From Labia minor (lineage: Eukaryota; Arthropoda; Insecta; Dermaptera; Spongiphoridae): DNA of 64,000 nucleotides. Every line of letters starts with the position of its first letter. The stretch's first letter is position 1. Location of the stretch: NCBI GenBank assembly GCA_963082975.1, contig OY720344.1, positions 27,439,172 to 27,503,171 of the forward strand, given 5' to 3'. The position numbers and the translations under genes are program-made. Positions 24,455 through 36,865 of the stretch are shown here, one piece after another. The notes below the pieces were generated by a model. It was not told the DNA's origin, did no database searches, and saw only the letters and a list, made by a program, of their open reading frames with translations.

Positions 24455-24945
24455 CCCTCCCTTACCACTCCTAATGAATGACATTCCTCCTCTTACATAT
24501 CATCATATAAAAAGAGGACGGCACCCTCTTAAGCCCTTGTTGTTGTTTTGCCGCCCTTGCCTCTTTGCCTGCCGTCTTTCGGCCCATCCTCTGCCGCCTG
24601 TTGGCTTCACTAACATTTGGCCCGTTCAAATTTACAACTTGAACGCGGTGCAATTTGGGATCGTCGACGCTGCTAAAGAGACTTCAGCTGCCGGCCCTGT
24701 GCTTCCGAGCTTGTTCCGAGAGGGCAAACCCATTGGTTCCTGGGGGGGACCATTTCTGACACGTTGGATCCGTTGGGGTCCAGTTAATCCGTTGGAAACT
24801 CGAAAGCCAATTGATATCTGGATCAATTGGCAACCAATCTGCAGCCAGGCGATCATCCAAGACACGCGAGATGGCGAATTCCCTTTCCCAATCCCCGTGG
24901 TCAAACAGATACGTGCACTTATTCCCACCTTTGAACTATATTAAA
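24455..24945. other. GC-rich island with open frames on both strands, unidentified
   Basis: This is the strongest composition break in the window, going from strongly AT-rich flanks into balanced or GC-rich DNA with sharp edges. The plus strand is open for 156 codons (24474-24944; Pro/Ile/Leu-rich). The minus strand is open for 98 codons (24632-24928). A third minus frame is open from about 24944 to 24471 with a single TGA and reads naturally (RVLDDRLAADWLPIDPD, FQRINWTPTDPTCQKW, then SEANRRQRMGRKTAGKEARA). I recognise none of them. It could be a host exon, a captured gene fragment or an old element. Strand cannot be decided from sequence alone. Confidence 0.4.
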
Positions 24946-25827
24946 TTTTAGATTTAAGTTGATATAGATTCTTCTAAATATAATTCATCTTTTTACATTT
25001 AAATGAATTTGTTATTAAAATATCGTTAAAATTTGATTACAGTTTTATTTAGCGATCTTTTATCTATCCCGAATCTTCAATATCTTAAAAAGACCTTTTA
25101 TAGTCCCAATTTTCAAGGTGCGAGAGAAGTATCGTATTTTTATTAATCCCTCTTTTTAGCCCTTCGAGCAAAATTAATAGATATTAAGGATTCATCCCAT
25201 TCCATTTCATCCCACTTCCGATTTTTCAGGAACAAAAGTTTTCTTTAATTATTTAGGCCTTGCAAGCCGTTGTTAGATGTATCAAGCGGATACAATATTT
25301 ATAAATTCAAATTAATAAATAATATTAATTTTAATAGAAAAATATTTTACTCCAAAATATTTAATATCAAAAAATGTTAAATTTATATTGAGTTTATTCA
25401 AAATTACTACTGCTAATCGTTCTTATGGAATTTATAACCTACATTTCAAATGTAACCTCAATTGGACTATTATAAGGTGATCGTTGAGAATTAATTCACC
25501 AACCCGTAAGACATCTATATCATTGTAAAAATGTCAGCAATAATGAATTCTTGCGAACTTAATAGATAAAGAAATACAAAATATCAAAAAAGAGATAATT
25601 ATAAAAATTATAATGATAGAAAAGTAGAAAGTGTTCTCACTTTGTATAATGACGGAAAAATGTTATTGTCTGTTGTCTGGCAAGCAATCGGTTGAGAAAG
25701 CCCCCTGCAAACAATTTACATTTTTTTGTCACTAAACATACACTACTAGGAAACATTTTAATAAACTTAAACTAAAAAGATTAATCCATTGATACTTAGC
25801 AAAATGAAATACTTTGGTTATCTAGTT
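24946..25827. other. AT-rich spacer; Tc1-like end fragment near 25646
   Basis: At about 25646-25662 TATAATGACGGAAAAA repeats the terminal sequence of the palindromic MITE (15156), so it may be a solitary or decayed end of the same superfamily. No partner terminus was found. The rest is A/T-rich. Confidence 0.35.
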
Positions 25828-26039
25828 CAGGGGTTCTCAACCTTTCAGGCTCTGTGTCCCCCTTAGAACACTGACTTGAGGTCACGCCCCCCTGTTTCAG
25901 AATATCGATAAATCATCTAATATTTTTTCTTTCTTTCTTTTTTTTTTTTAAAAAAACAAAATTTTCAAAAGTTTGGGGGCACTTGATATGCTCGCGCCCC
26001 CCTATAATGTGCTCACGCCCCCCAGGTTGAGAACCCCTG
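25828..26039. mobile_element. hAT MITE (212 bp)
   Basis: 16-bp perfect TIRs (CAGGGGTTCTCAACCT, inverted at the right) and an 8-bp target duplication ATCTAGTT at 25820-25827 and 26040-26047. It is non-coding: CGCCCCCC blocks next to both TIRs surround a TTTC/T-rich core. This is Charlie-like terminal sequence, typical of short hAT derivatives. Confidence 0.92.
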
Positions 26040-26629
26040 ATCTAGTTAAAGAGATCTACAGACTATGAACAACATTTTGAGTATAGATTTCATAACATCA
26101 GTGGCTTGTAAACATAATATATTTTTGTTTAAAAAGTTGTAACAATACATTGTATTATATAACTTAGCATAAATTTAATATAATAATTCTAAATCTTTTC
26201 TTCAACTTTAATAAATAAGATAAATATACTAAACAAAGTGAAACATAATTGAATCAATTTTATTAAAATTTACAAAATTAAATTAATATCTAATTTTAAA
26301 TCTAATATTTGAATTTATAAGTTGATTTTATTCAATTTTCTTTAAATAGAAATCTTTATAATCATGAAAACTTTGTTTCAAGTTTACTTAAGCTTTTCCC
26401 CAGTTACATATAATTCGCAACATCGATTTAATATTTCGTCGCTTATTTCTTCATCCGTTCTCCCGTTTTCTACCATGAGCAGCTAAGCCCCTTTGTGCGT
26501 TGACGTCGTGTTATACATTTGTCATGGTTTATAGAATTTTGTTCATCTTTTAAATTGAATACAGAATCTCTCTTTTCATATGTTTGTCTCATCTCGCTCA
26601 AAAATTACAAACGTTTCTAAAGCAGGCTG

Positions 26630-26665
<36 letters not shown>

Positions 26666-27819
26666 CACTTTTTCCTAAGGAAAATAACCACATCTCCCCC
26701 ATAGGTTCTTTTTTTTTCTATACCTACTTCTGACTGACATTTTTTAAATTACTAATTATAAATAAATAGTTGATATTTTTTTACCTTTCTTTGTAAAAGG
26801 GCTTGCTAACTTTGATTATGACTCTTTTTTTTATTTTTTCTTTACCTCACTTTAAAACAGCCCTGATATATCTACCTTGAAAGAATAACAACAAAGCTGT
26901 CCGGCTTTTGACGTTGCTAAATGAATCACTTTCCCAAAGCCCGAGGCGATTTGTTCCTATTAAATAGATGTTGGTTGCAGAAGTCTGTGACTCCTCTTGT
27001 CAATCCTATTTACATACCCCAAGAAGTTTGCTTCATTTCGAAGACAAAGACAATAATTTTTTTTTTTTTACTTTTATTTTATGTTTTTCTTTTAAGTTTT
27101 GAAACTTAGTTTTTCTTCATCTATTCCAGTTAAATTTCTACTTTTTGACTTATATATATATAAATTCTTTATAATGACATCTAATTTATAAAAATACAAT
27201 AAAAAAAATACTTAAAATACTTAATAAATAAAAGATATATAAATATACATTATAATAAAATAAAATTAAACTTAAAATTTATTCAACTTTAAAAGAATAA
27301 TTTTAGTTTTCATGATTTATTAAAACTAGACCCTACTGTTAAATTTGTCAATTTCTTATAAATAAAATTAAATAATAAAAATCGTATAAAACTAAATTTA
27401 TTATTTAATTCATTTTGTAAGAATCAAATAAACAGTTTTTGAGTCATAGCCATTTGTCTCTTTACTTATTAAATTACATAGAAATATCAATCAATTTCAC
27501 AATTCACAAACAAAATTATTCAAATATATAATTTTTTCTTTTTATTTATAATAATCAAATATCATTTAAATTATTTAATATAATTTATTTTAAAAGTTAT
27601 CATTTTAAATAATATAATTTCTAATAATTAATATTATTAGATCAGATTTCTTCAAAAATGTAGGGACTGTAAAGGGGTCCTCATTGAACATGACTAGAGT
27701 AAATAAATAATAAGATGTTCATTGGGGTCATGTTTATTGGTTTCGAAAATTTTTAAATGATGGATGATTTTTTAAAGATAATACTTTAAGAATGTAATGT
27801 AAATGATGCTTTTATATAT
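26040..27819. other. AT-rich intergenic DNA
   Basis: A (TA)n tract near 26631-26662. No recognisable gene; the open frame at 26921-27109 is short and ends in AT-driven low complexity. Confidence 0.5.
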
Positions 27820-28440
27820 TACCGACCGACGATAGTAAGGGAGGTATTGTTTTCACACCAAATTTCACATGTGGAGATTTTTACATATCTCCACGAATCA
27901 TGCATTTTCTAAACAGAAAAAAGTATTTTTAGCATGATGTCTGTCCGTCTGTCCGTCTGTCCGTCCGTATAGATGTGTACAGCCTGAACGGCTCAACCGA
28001 TTTTGATGAAATTTGGTATATTTACTTAATGCATCAGTGGGATGAATTGATCAACTTTTGGTGCAATTCCGGAAACCGGAAGTGGTAGTATTAGCGATCG
28101 ACGATAGGAAGGAAAGGGTTATTTTCACACCAAAGGAGATTTTTTTATATATCACCACGAATCATGCACTTTGTATTGGTTTTATCCTCGAGAAAAATCA
28201 TATTTATTAGTTTTTTCTTGATTTAAAATTATATGACGTCATCCAGCCATTCATGACGTCACAGTCTGGTCTTACATATATATTATAAATAAAATAAAAT
28301 TAAAAATATTTATGTTATATCCATATCTGTTTTTTATTACATTAATAGATATATTAAAATTATTTGAAATTGTTTCTGTAGCTGGAAATTAATTTATTTC
28401 AAACAGTCGGTCGGTTCGGACCTGGCCACAGGTCAACTTA
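27820..28440 (+). mobile_element. R1 dispersed repeat, copy c (near full length)
   Basis: Complete order of R1 modules: TACCGACCGACG start, module A with GTGGAGAT/ATCTCCAC hairpin, GTCCGTCT microsatellite (about 27945-27970), the ATTTTGATGAAATTTGGTAT block, ETS-like ACCGGAAGT, module A' (lacking the ATTTCACATGA part), a perfect CRE pair (28234-28241 and 28254-28261), subterminal GTCGGTCGGTTCGG and the perfect terminal stem-loop GACCTG-GCCA-CAGGTC (28419-28434), then AACTTA. The same deletion in A' occurs in copy h (59222-59870), so c and h are closely related. Confidence 0.85.
28234..28261. promoter_or_regulatory. Paired CRE palindromes in R1 copy c
   Basis: Two perfect TGACGTCA octamers 20 bp apart, in the same position within the repeat as in copy b. 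Confidence 0.5.
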
Positions 28441-28659
28441 TTTTATATATATATATAGAATTTAATAATAATAATTTTTATAAATATTAATTTTATATAT
28501 AATTGTAATAATTAATTTAAATAATTAATAAATATAAATAACTTAAAAACATAATTTAATAATATAATAAAATAAATAAATTTATTAATAACGATTTTAT
28601 ATCGAATAGAGAAATTTAATAATAATTTTATGAAATAATATTTTTCACAATTTGCCTTT
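28441..28659. other. AT-rich spacer
   Basis: A/T-rich low complexity between R1 copy c and the Jockey-type ORF1 relic. Confidence 0.5.
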
Positions 28660-29740
28660 TCGAGGTCTTCCCTTGATCTTTTTAAGAATAACAAGAGATC
28701 TGAAGCACCTAGTGGTATTTTTTTTTAAATTCATAGATTCGGGTAAATTTGAATTACCATTTATGGAAGTTGGTGTTTTAACTTCCTTTTGTGATTCAAG
28801 GGTTTTTTGTTGAGTTCAGAACAAGTGGAGGTCATGTCAATTTCATCGGATTTTAGTTTCTGATTTATTTACATTTTTCATTTGACCTAACTCTTTCCAA
28901 TCATTTGCCATGAATTCAATTTGTTCTGTTAATTCCTGAATTATTTTTAAGTTCTTCACAGGAGAGCAGGCAAAATGTTTTTTTTTATTTTTTTCAAATT
29001 ACCAAATGTTTGTCTCTGTGGCAAAATGTATAATATTCTTTTCTTTGAAATAAACAGGACTCACCACAAAAACCCCAAATATCAACCTTCGACTTACAAG
29101 AGTGTGTCGAATGATTAAAAAGTTGACAACGATAACAACACAGAGGTGGAGGGTCATATTTTCATACATTTAAGAGATAATAACCCATTTTTAGTTTTGG
29201 TGTCTTAGTGGGTTATTATCATAATCGGGATTTGTACAAGCTCACCGTTTTTTTAGAGGTTTTGTAAAGATCTGTGACCTTTTGATATTTTAATTTATTT
29301 AAAATTTCATCCTTTGAAATATCAACAAGATCTTCACAATAGATACCTTGCTGAGAAGTGTTGAGTTTTTGATGAGGTTCGACTTTAACAGGAATGTGCC
29401 ATCTGCTAATTTCTCAAGTATAGAAAGTTTTTTTACAATTTTTATCATTTGTAACTCCTATAAGAATTACACCTGTTCGAAATTTTTTTAATAAATTTTA
29501 TGGGACCTTGAACTTTGTTTGTAAGTGGTTTATTTATTATAAACCAACTCACTTTATTTAACTTTTCTTCTTAATCAGATGTGAAATTATAAAGAAAGAT
29601 TTAGGCTTGGATTTGGAAATTTCAGAGAAAATTCAAGAAATATTACGATCCAGATATTTTGTGGGCAGTTTAAGTGAAGGGAATTCTTTTATGAAGTGAT
29701 ATATCCCCAATAAGTGGGCTAGTAGACCCCGTTACCCAAC
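28660..29740 (-). pseudogene. Jockey-type LINE ORF1 (Gag-like) relic with zinc knuckle
   Basis: Minus-strand frames with several stops show the ORF1 layout of Jockey-clade LINEs. First comes GIYCEDLVDISKDEILNKLK then YQKVTDLYKTSKKT (about 29345-29230), corresponding to the conserved EL-x-D-x-x-x-x-EIL-x-x-LK-x-Q-x-VTD block. Next is LKMGYYLLNV and KYDPPPLCCYRCQLFNHSTHSC with a CX2CX4HX4C zinc knuckle (29097-29150), and then a second cysteine region (DIWGFCGESC). In the known family this protein binds the element RNA. Here stops and frameshifts abolish it, and no ORF2 follows downstream (28660-28440 is A/T-rich, then R1). It is a 5' fragment, possibly separated from its 3' half by deletion. 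Confidence 0.75.
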
Positions 29741-29889
29741 ATTTGACGGCTCGCCAATGGAAAAATAAATTAATTTAATTATTTATATATATTTAATATA
29801 TAATTAATATTTGTTAATATATAAAAAATAATAGAAGAATAAAATAACTTAATTATTAAAGTTAGTAATTAGAATAAAAGTTTATATAA

Positions 29890-30325
29890 CAGGATAGAGA
29901 GCATGTTTTTCAATTTTTTTTTTTGCTATATTTTTCAACATAATCTCCATCAACACATAGATTTCTTATAACGGTGTTCTAATTAATTTAATTAATTTAA
30001 TTAAATTTGATTTAATTTAATTTAAGTCTCATCAACAGTTATGAACCGACGCAAAAATTCGTTTGGATTACGCCTACATTGCCAAATTGTCGTTAGAAAT
30101 GGTTTTTCGAAGCAATTTTTGGTCTAACGTTAGGAAATGCGGCACCCACGTTGCACACAGCTTTCCATATTCAAATGGTTTTGCAAAATATTTCGCACAT
30201 GTTCAGCTGACATCGTACAGGTCTCAGCTATCTTGAATTTTGAAAAATAAAACAAACAAAAAATTGAAAAACATTGTTTTTCTTGGTCAGGTCGGAAACT
30301 TTTCAGACCACCCTCGTATGTATGT
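29890..30325 (-). mobile_element. Mariner fragment, internally deleted
   Basis: The right end (complement TACGAGGGTGGTCTGAAAAG) looks like a mariner terminus and lies next to TA. The left end is not a clear mate. The minus strand carries parts of a transposase; the middle of the gene is replaced by an AATTA-rich simple sequence (about 29977-30025). Confidence 0.7.
29921..30290 (-). pseudogene. Mariner transposase relic
   Basis: Minus-strand frames read KIAETCTMSAEHVRNILQNH then LNMESCVQRGCRIS (HTH region of mariner, where the family has the pattern IAE-x-L-x-x-S-x-x-x-V-x-x-IL-x-x-HL-x-M), followed by WQCRRNPNEFLRRFITVDET, which contains the first catalytic Asp of the triad (V-T-V-DET). After the deletion comes only the terminal CVDGDYVEKYSKK. 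The second and third catalytic Asp are missing. It is distinct from the relic at 19496. Confidence 0.82.
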
Positions 30326-33300
30326 ATAAAAAACATCAGATGATCATTCTTCCTGTTAAATAAAAAGTGAGTAGCAATCACAATACTTTTACCCACCCTA
30401 AACAGCTCTAACGAATTCTTATCTTTGATTTCTATACAAATTTAAATTTATAAATGCTCCAATGATTTTATAATCATCATTTTATTAAATCAATATATTG
30501 AATTTTTTTATAATTTATTTAACTTATTTTTATTTATATAATGATTTTGTTAAATATTATTAAACAATTTCACACTATTCTATATTTAAACATCCGGAAA
30601 GGATCTTTTTCGCCACTTAATTGATCATTTCCGCTCTTTAAAAGCGACACCACATCATGAACCCAAGTCCAATTAAATGATTAATGATTATTTTTATTTC
30701 AAAGAAAAAATAATTTCGGTTTAATAATTGTGCATCTTGAATAGTCATTTCAATGAGGGAAACTTTTTTTTAATCCCCCTCATTAATTCTATTTAATATA
30801 TTTAATATTTGCTTAAAAAAATATTATAATATAGATTTTTAATTTGGGTTGAAAACCAATTAGTAAAATTCTATATAATATGGATTTTGATTATATCATC
30901 ATTCTTTATAAAAATATCAATCAATTTTAAATAATATTTAAAATAAACCATTTTTTAAAATAATTTATGAATCAAAGAATAATTATTATTTGAATAATTA
31001 TCATGTTAATTTTGTTTTATTTATAGAGGCCTCATTAAAAGATATATACCTTTGTATATTCATATGAAAAAAAAAATACTAAAGCATATGTATACTAATT
31101 AAATTCTATTAATATATGAAATTATAAAAAGAGATTTTATTTAAATTAATGATTCGATTATTTTTAGGGATTAACTTACATATATTATGATACAAGAATT
31201 TCAATGTTTTTTTATATTTAGTATAATTTATTATACATTCAAAGGTTGATATTTATTCTATAAAAAAAAGAATATTTTTTTATAAGAGTAAAATAAATGA
31301 TATCCAAATTAAAATGGAATTTTTAAAATTTATGATTCATACTTTTCAAAACTAAAATTATTTAGAATTTTTATCAAATCCATTAGAATGAGTTAAAACC
31401 AATGATAATTTTGGTATATGTTGATAACACCCAAAAAATGTAATTTGCCATAATAATGACTATCAGACTATCACTCATATGAATAATAATATTATAATTT
31501 GGTTGCATAACCATTTACGTGTATTCAATATAGACGATTAATGAAATATGCTTGGCATTGATATTCTATCATATATATATATATATATATATGTATTTTT
31601 TATATAATATATATAATATGTTAATATAAGAAAATATTTTAAACTAAACTTTAATTATATCTCTTTTTTATTTTTCAGGTGACTAACGTTTTCATTTTAT
31701 CAAAACAAGAATAATTAAACACTAAAAGTAAGTGAAATTATAAATATTTATCTTGAAGAATATAGACCTACCCCATATATTAGAATTTATAAATAAAATT
31801 TGAAATATAAATTTAAATAATTATATATTATAAATTTTCTATTAAACTAAAAATTTGGAATTGTTCAGGGATTTAAAAGTTAAGAGCTATTTAGGTGACA
31901 TGGAGTTCGTTAAAATGGCTTAGCAGATTTAAACGATTTAAAAGCCATTCGATCCCTTTTAATGTGCTAAATTCATTAATTAATTAGTAGTAAGTTTTTT
32001 AGTGTTTTAGAGTAAACCAAAAACGTAATAAAACCTCGATTAAAATGTCTGAATTCAATATCATTATTTTCTCAATTTTTCAATTATTATTTAAATCTCA
32101 CAGGTAAAATTTGCACAAAAATTAAATATTTATTATTTTAATTAATATTTTAAAGGAATTTGTAAAAAAATAAATAAATAGCCCCATTTAAAATGATCAG
32201 AGAGGTAGGGAGGAAACAGAGAAAAAAAATTTGTCTCCTATCTGACGTCACAGCCGCCATTTTGGATCTACCATAACATTATATTTCCCATTGAGCTTAA
32301 TGTTAATATATCATCAAATTTCGGGCCTTTTTTGTGAATAATTATGTGAGCAAAAATTTTCTCATCAAGAAAAAACTCTTTAAATTTTATTTTATTTGAA
32401 CTGCAGGCCGTTTTGATATGCATATATGTATAAAAAAAAAATTAAATGTTGTGGCAATCATTCTCTTCATTATGCTGATGATTAGTCAATTAAAAAAAGA
32501 AATTATCATTAGTTTAATGGAAAAATGATTACACAAACTAAAATATAAACAAAAAATATATTTATTAATGTATGACGCATCCAGTGCTTACACGTAGAGC
32601 CGGCCTTCTTCACCTAGCTGTCTTTTACTTTTATTTCCACGTCGGTTCGTGCATCCATATGCAGAACATGCCATGATAATTATTTTTAAAAACTAAAATA
32701 AAATAACAACTATTTATAACCTGTCTATATCCTAAACCCAGGTGTGTATACCTAACCTGGTCTTAGAATCCAGTTAGAATCTAATAAAAAATAATTTAAT
32801 ATTAAATACAAATTAAATTATTAAAAACTTTATAATTATTAAATATATTAACTAAACTATAAAATAAAGAAGAAATAACTAAGAAAAACTTTCAAACATA
32901 CGAGAAAATTGAAAACAAAAATGTATTATGTCTTATGGAAAATTCAATGTTTTGGTACATCCGAAATGGACGACAAGAATTTCTCCCAACTTTTTTGGTG
33001 TCACCTCCCTCCACAAAAAACAAATGGACTGTTCCCTCCATTTACCTCTATGAAAATGATTAATAAGTGTTTATTTTTAAGTTAAAGTGTTTTTACAATA
33101 AATAATCATTAAACATTTAAATTAATTTTAAAATTGTTGTTTAAATATAAAATTACTAACACTAGTTTATTTAGTGTTCTTTGTGATGATAAAATGATAA
33201 TAATAATAAATATCAAATAATGTTTTGAAATTGAGAAAAAGACAAATGATATTTAATATTTTAAGTGTCTAGGACTCTGTGACGTCAGACTAGTCTCATC

Positions 33301-35215
33301 AACAAACAAACAGAGTATATATTACATATATAAGAATAATTAATAAGCTTCAATTTCATTGGGTGAGAAATATTGGTTTGCTTAGAATTTTCAGAACAAT
33401 CAAAAAATATCATTGTATTCTTAGTTAATAGATTTTCATTCTGTAAGATTTTAAATCGGGAATATTTGATATATATTTCTGTCTCTAATAAACTCAACGA
33501 GTTTAATGAATTCAATCAATCAATTATCTTACGAGATGGTTAAATTTTACATTTTCAAGTTAATTATTTGATTCCAAGTATTCAATGATTTTCAATTTTT
33601 AGATGTTTTTTATTAAGAAAGTGTTAAAAGAAACTTTTCTTATATATATATTTTTCTATTTTTATTATTATTATTATTATTATTTTTATAAAAAGATTCT
33701 GAATAAAAATAAAAAATTAAAAAGTCCATTAAAAGAAAAAATATATATTTTTATTAAAAATATGTTTTTTTCAAACAAAATAAAAAAAAGGGATATATAA
33801 ATTTTATTTTACTAAAGTTTTAATTAGAAAATTGAAATATATTAAAAACCTAGTCTACTATATTTACATATACATTGAACTTTTCTCTTTGTTTAAAAAT
33901 CCATATTGTAATTAAACAATACAATTGCACCTCTATTGAAAATTATTATGGTTTAAGTCCTTGAATATATTAATAACATATACATGAAGAACAGATATTT
34001 AATAATAAAATCTAGAAACTGTACTAGCTATCAGACTACATTCATGTGTGTGTTTAAATCCTTTATAATTTAACATATTTTCAAAATGAATTTATGAAAT
34101 ATAATAAAAGTATTAAGGTCACAATCGTATTTATTCTTTCATGTTGACTAAATTTAATTAAATGTAATTTTCTATTTCTAATTATATAATTGATATTGGT
34201 TAGGTTCCTATCCTAGACTCGTTCAAATTATTTCAAAAGAATCATCAATCTTAAACATTTAAGGCTTATTTTGTAGAACGTATACTTAGAAAAAATCGAT
34301 ATTAAATTGGTATTTTGATTTAGTTTAATAATTACAATCTTATTTAAATAATTTAATATAATTTTAAATATATTATACTTTATTTATAAATAATAAAAAG
34401 TAAGAATACTTATTAATATATTTATAAAATATACCTTATTAGAAAAATTAGACATAAGAAATTTTTTAAAATAAAATAACAGTGTAAAAAAAGGGGAGGG
34501 GAAAATTCTCTCAATAAAAAAAAACTACTTAAATTAGCTACTATTTACAATTATTGGAACATTGAATCATTTATGGATAATAATATAATAATTAAAATAA
34601 AAATAAATTATATACATAAATTGTTTGTTTGTTTTTTACTTTATATAAATTTTAAACATCCGGTCGCAAAAATTAATTAATTTTTTTTTTTGCTTATAGC
34701 TAACTCGTAAATATTGAAAATGTATTTTAATTTAAATAGTTTCCATTCAAAATAATAAAAAATAACAATGAATTTTGTCAAAAAAAATAAATAAATAAAT
34801 AAACGTAATTCCAATATTATATAACCAAAATTAATTCAATACAATTTATTAGAGTTTCATGGGGAATGAATGTATATTATATCAATAAAAATTCAATCTA
34901 GTATTTAGTAACTAAATAAACAAATATTACATTACTCAGGGAATTTTCATTTTCCATTTTAAATTAAAATTTACTTTTTTTTTTTTAATTTGAATAAATG
35001 AAATGTAAAATTGGTTAAATCATATAATAAAATAAAATTTATAGTTTTATTAATATACATATATATATATATATATTGAAGTGTTATTTTGGGGCAGTAA
35101 GGTATAAAAATGAAAAAAATAAATTTTTATAAAATCAAAATGTTGAACATTTTATTTATATTTTAAGTGTGTGTAATGATATATAAAAAAAAGGTTTGAA
35201 GGATTAATGAAGGGT
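30326..35215. other. Long AT-rich gene desert
   Basis: Almost 5 kb of A/T-rich DNA with (TA)n (31570-31592, 35058-35078), (TTA)n (33660-33682) and AT-driven open frames only. Two points of note: the stretch at about 32235-32330 (CTGACGTCACAGCCGCCATT) looks like the edge of an old dispersed repeat, and a splice-like arrangement sits at 31679-31727 (listed separately). No gene is supported. Confidence 0.5.
31679..31727 (+). other. Candidate non-coding micro-exon
   Basis: A pyrimidine-rich tract ending TTTTTATTTTTCAG is followed, after 49 nt, by a strong donor-like GTAAGTG. All three frames of the 49 nt contain stops, so if real it would be a UTR or lncRNA exon. Such pairs occur by chance in AT-rich DNA. 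Confidence 0.2.
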
Positions 35216-35725
35216 GTAATGGTCTCAACAAGGGTGTAATGGTAGCCAAAAGGTGTATTTGTGGCACTTTGGGACTTGGTAATACAGCTTCAGGGTATTC
35301 TTTCTGGAAGGGTGGAGAATTCTAAGAAAGCGATGTGTCGAGTACAGATGATTCCTGGCGAAGGCGGCTTGGACAGGTGGTCCCGGGGAGAAACAGCACT
35401 TGACCGGGTGATATTGGGATTCGGTCCGATCCTGTAGACACCCCATCGACCAATTACCGATGTCGTCAGCCCATGGGTCCTGGACTCTGCTTCACCTGTC
35501 GCCTCTCCTTCAGAACTCACTCTCTGGACTCTCTTTCCAGAACTAGTTGTCGACTGACCGCAAACACTAGCCTCCGGCTCGCTGTTCCCCTCTTTTCTTC
35601 ATTTCTCCTCGCAGACATCCAATCAAATTGTTCGGTATGGATGCAACTCGGGGAAGGTTTTTATTTGACCCGGCTTAAAGGAATTTCTGGCAACATTTTA
35701 TTCTTACACAAAATTCCTATTAAAT
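35216..35725. other. GC-raised island with overlapping open frames, unidentified
   Basis: The composition changes sharply at about 35250 and back at about 35700. Open frames: plus 35473-35727 (84 residues), minus 35290-35520 (76) and 35225-35446 (73). The minus frame shows SEGEATGEAESRTHGLTTSV, a normal-looking composition, but I recognise no family. Near the left edge a short duplicated phrase (AAGGGTGTAATGGT) appears twice within 25 bp (about 35210-35243). It could be an LTR or SINE-like repeat, or an exon. Confidence 0.35.
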
Positions 35726-36639
35726 AGCTTTTTCTTAAAAAAAACTATTTTAAAGTCGTTTAATTTAACTAGGAATTTTATACTAATAGGATTTTACAAG
35801 AACCGCCTTTCACTAAAATATCACTACAATTTATATATATATATATATATATAATGATAAATGATAAAGAAGATATGAATGCCCTCTATTGAGTAAAAAA
35901 AAAAATAGATTCATACAACTAAATTGACTCTAAAAATTGATTTATTCACAAATAATTATTTTTTTATATATTTCAATACTTAACAACAAAATCTATAATA
36001 TGTATAGAATATCTATAATACTTAGATAAATTTCAGATATTCTAATAACTTTTATTAAATATCATGGGCAGTGTCTTCTATATCATCCTACTAAAAAATA
36101 TATATTTACTTCTTCTTCTACATTTCCGAAAAATATTTCGACGAAGGAGAATACCATTCACAAAACAAAATTCAATTTTCATTATTGACAGGGCTATTCT
36201 GGCACTCATCGCCCATTTTTTAATCAGCAAAACCCGAGACTTTAGTGTTATATTCTTAAATGATTTTAATCTCTTATTTTTTTGTTTTCTCTTTCGAAAA
36301 ATTTTTACTGAAATTTTATAGAATATCTAATTAACTCAACGAATCTAATTAAGTTTTTACTTGGTATAATTTTTTTATTTTGAATTAACATTCCCTAATA
36401 AAAAAAATTAGTACCTTAGCAATATACATACATATTATGAAATATATATTCTTTTTATTATGATTACATATTTTTTTTTTATTAATGTCCGCATTATTTA
36501 CACAAATTAATAATAAAAAACATATTGGATGATTTTCCTAATCAGTATTTAGGATAGTACTTGGATCACCGAACTATCGCTCGACTCTAACAAATTAATA
36601 AAAAAAAAACCTCTGACTTTTGTACGTGTACGCAAGGAC
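35726..36639. other. AT-rich intergenic DNA
   Basis: (TA)n at 35828-35853. An 85-codon plus-strand open frame (36064-36321) is Ile/Phe/Leu-rich and probably AT-driven, although its middle (about 36120-36240) is less biased. No homology recognised. Confidence 0.4.
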
Positions 36640-36865
36640 AACGCCTATCAAGCCGGTTATATCAATGAGGTGGCCTATGATCAGTAGAACGGGTCCACTC
36701 AACCTTTACCTTGATTTTCTTGATCGGAGGCGCTATCAAGTAGCTTTTCCCCAATGTTGTTCTCGGAGGCTGGGTTGACTCCGTCCCATAGACCCCAGCT
36801 AGGGAGATTCCCTTGCCAGGCCCGGGACCATGTGAATGGGAGGCAGGTTCGCTACCCCCCCCCTT
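36640..36865 (-). mobile_element. tRNA-derived SINE copy
   Basis: On the minus strand the head reads GGGTAGCGAACCTGCCTCCC then ATTCACATGGTCCCGGG, which resembles tRNA D-arm to T-arm sequence. The body follows (GGGAATCTCCCTAGCTGGGG, TCTATGGGACGGAGTC, CCCAGCCTCCGAGAACAACA) and the tail segment ACTGATCATAG. Body and tail align with the copies at 51440-51675 and 6813-6962. The 81-residue minus open frame across it is probably incidental. Confidence 0.72.

Noticed and set aside
24455..24945. Bacterial contamination as the source of the GC-rich island
   Set aside because: It is embedded directly in AT-rich animal repeat-type DNA without operon structure or ribosome-binding sites; contamination cannot be excluded, but nothing supports it over an exon or repeat.
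33603..33800. 65-codon frame rich in Tyr/Phe/Lys
   Set aside because: It is translation of a (TTA)n microsatellite and A/T-rich flanks.
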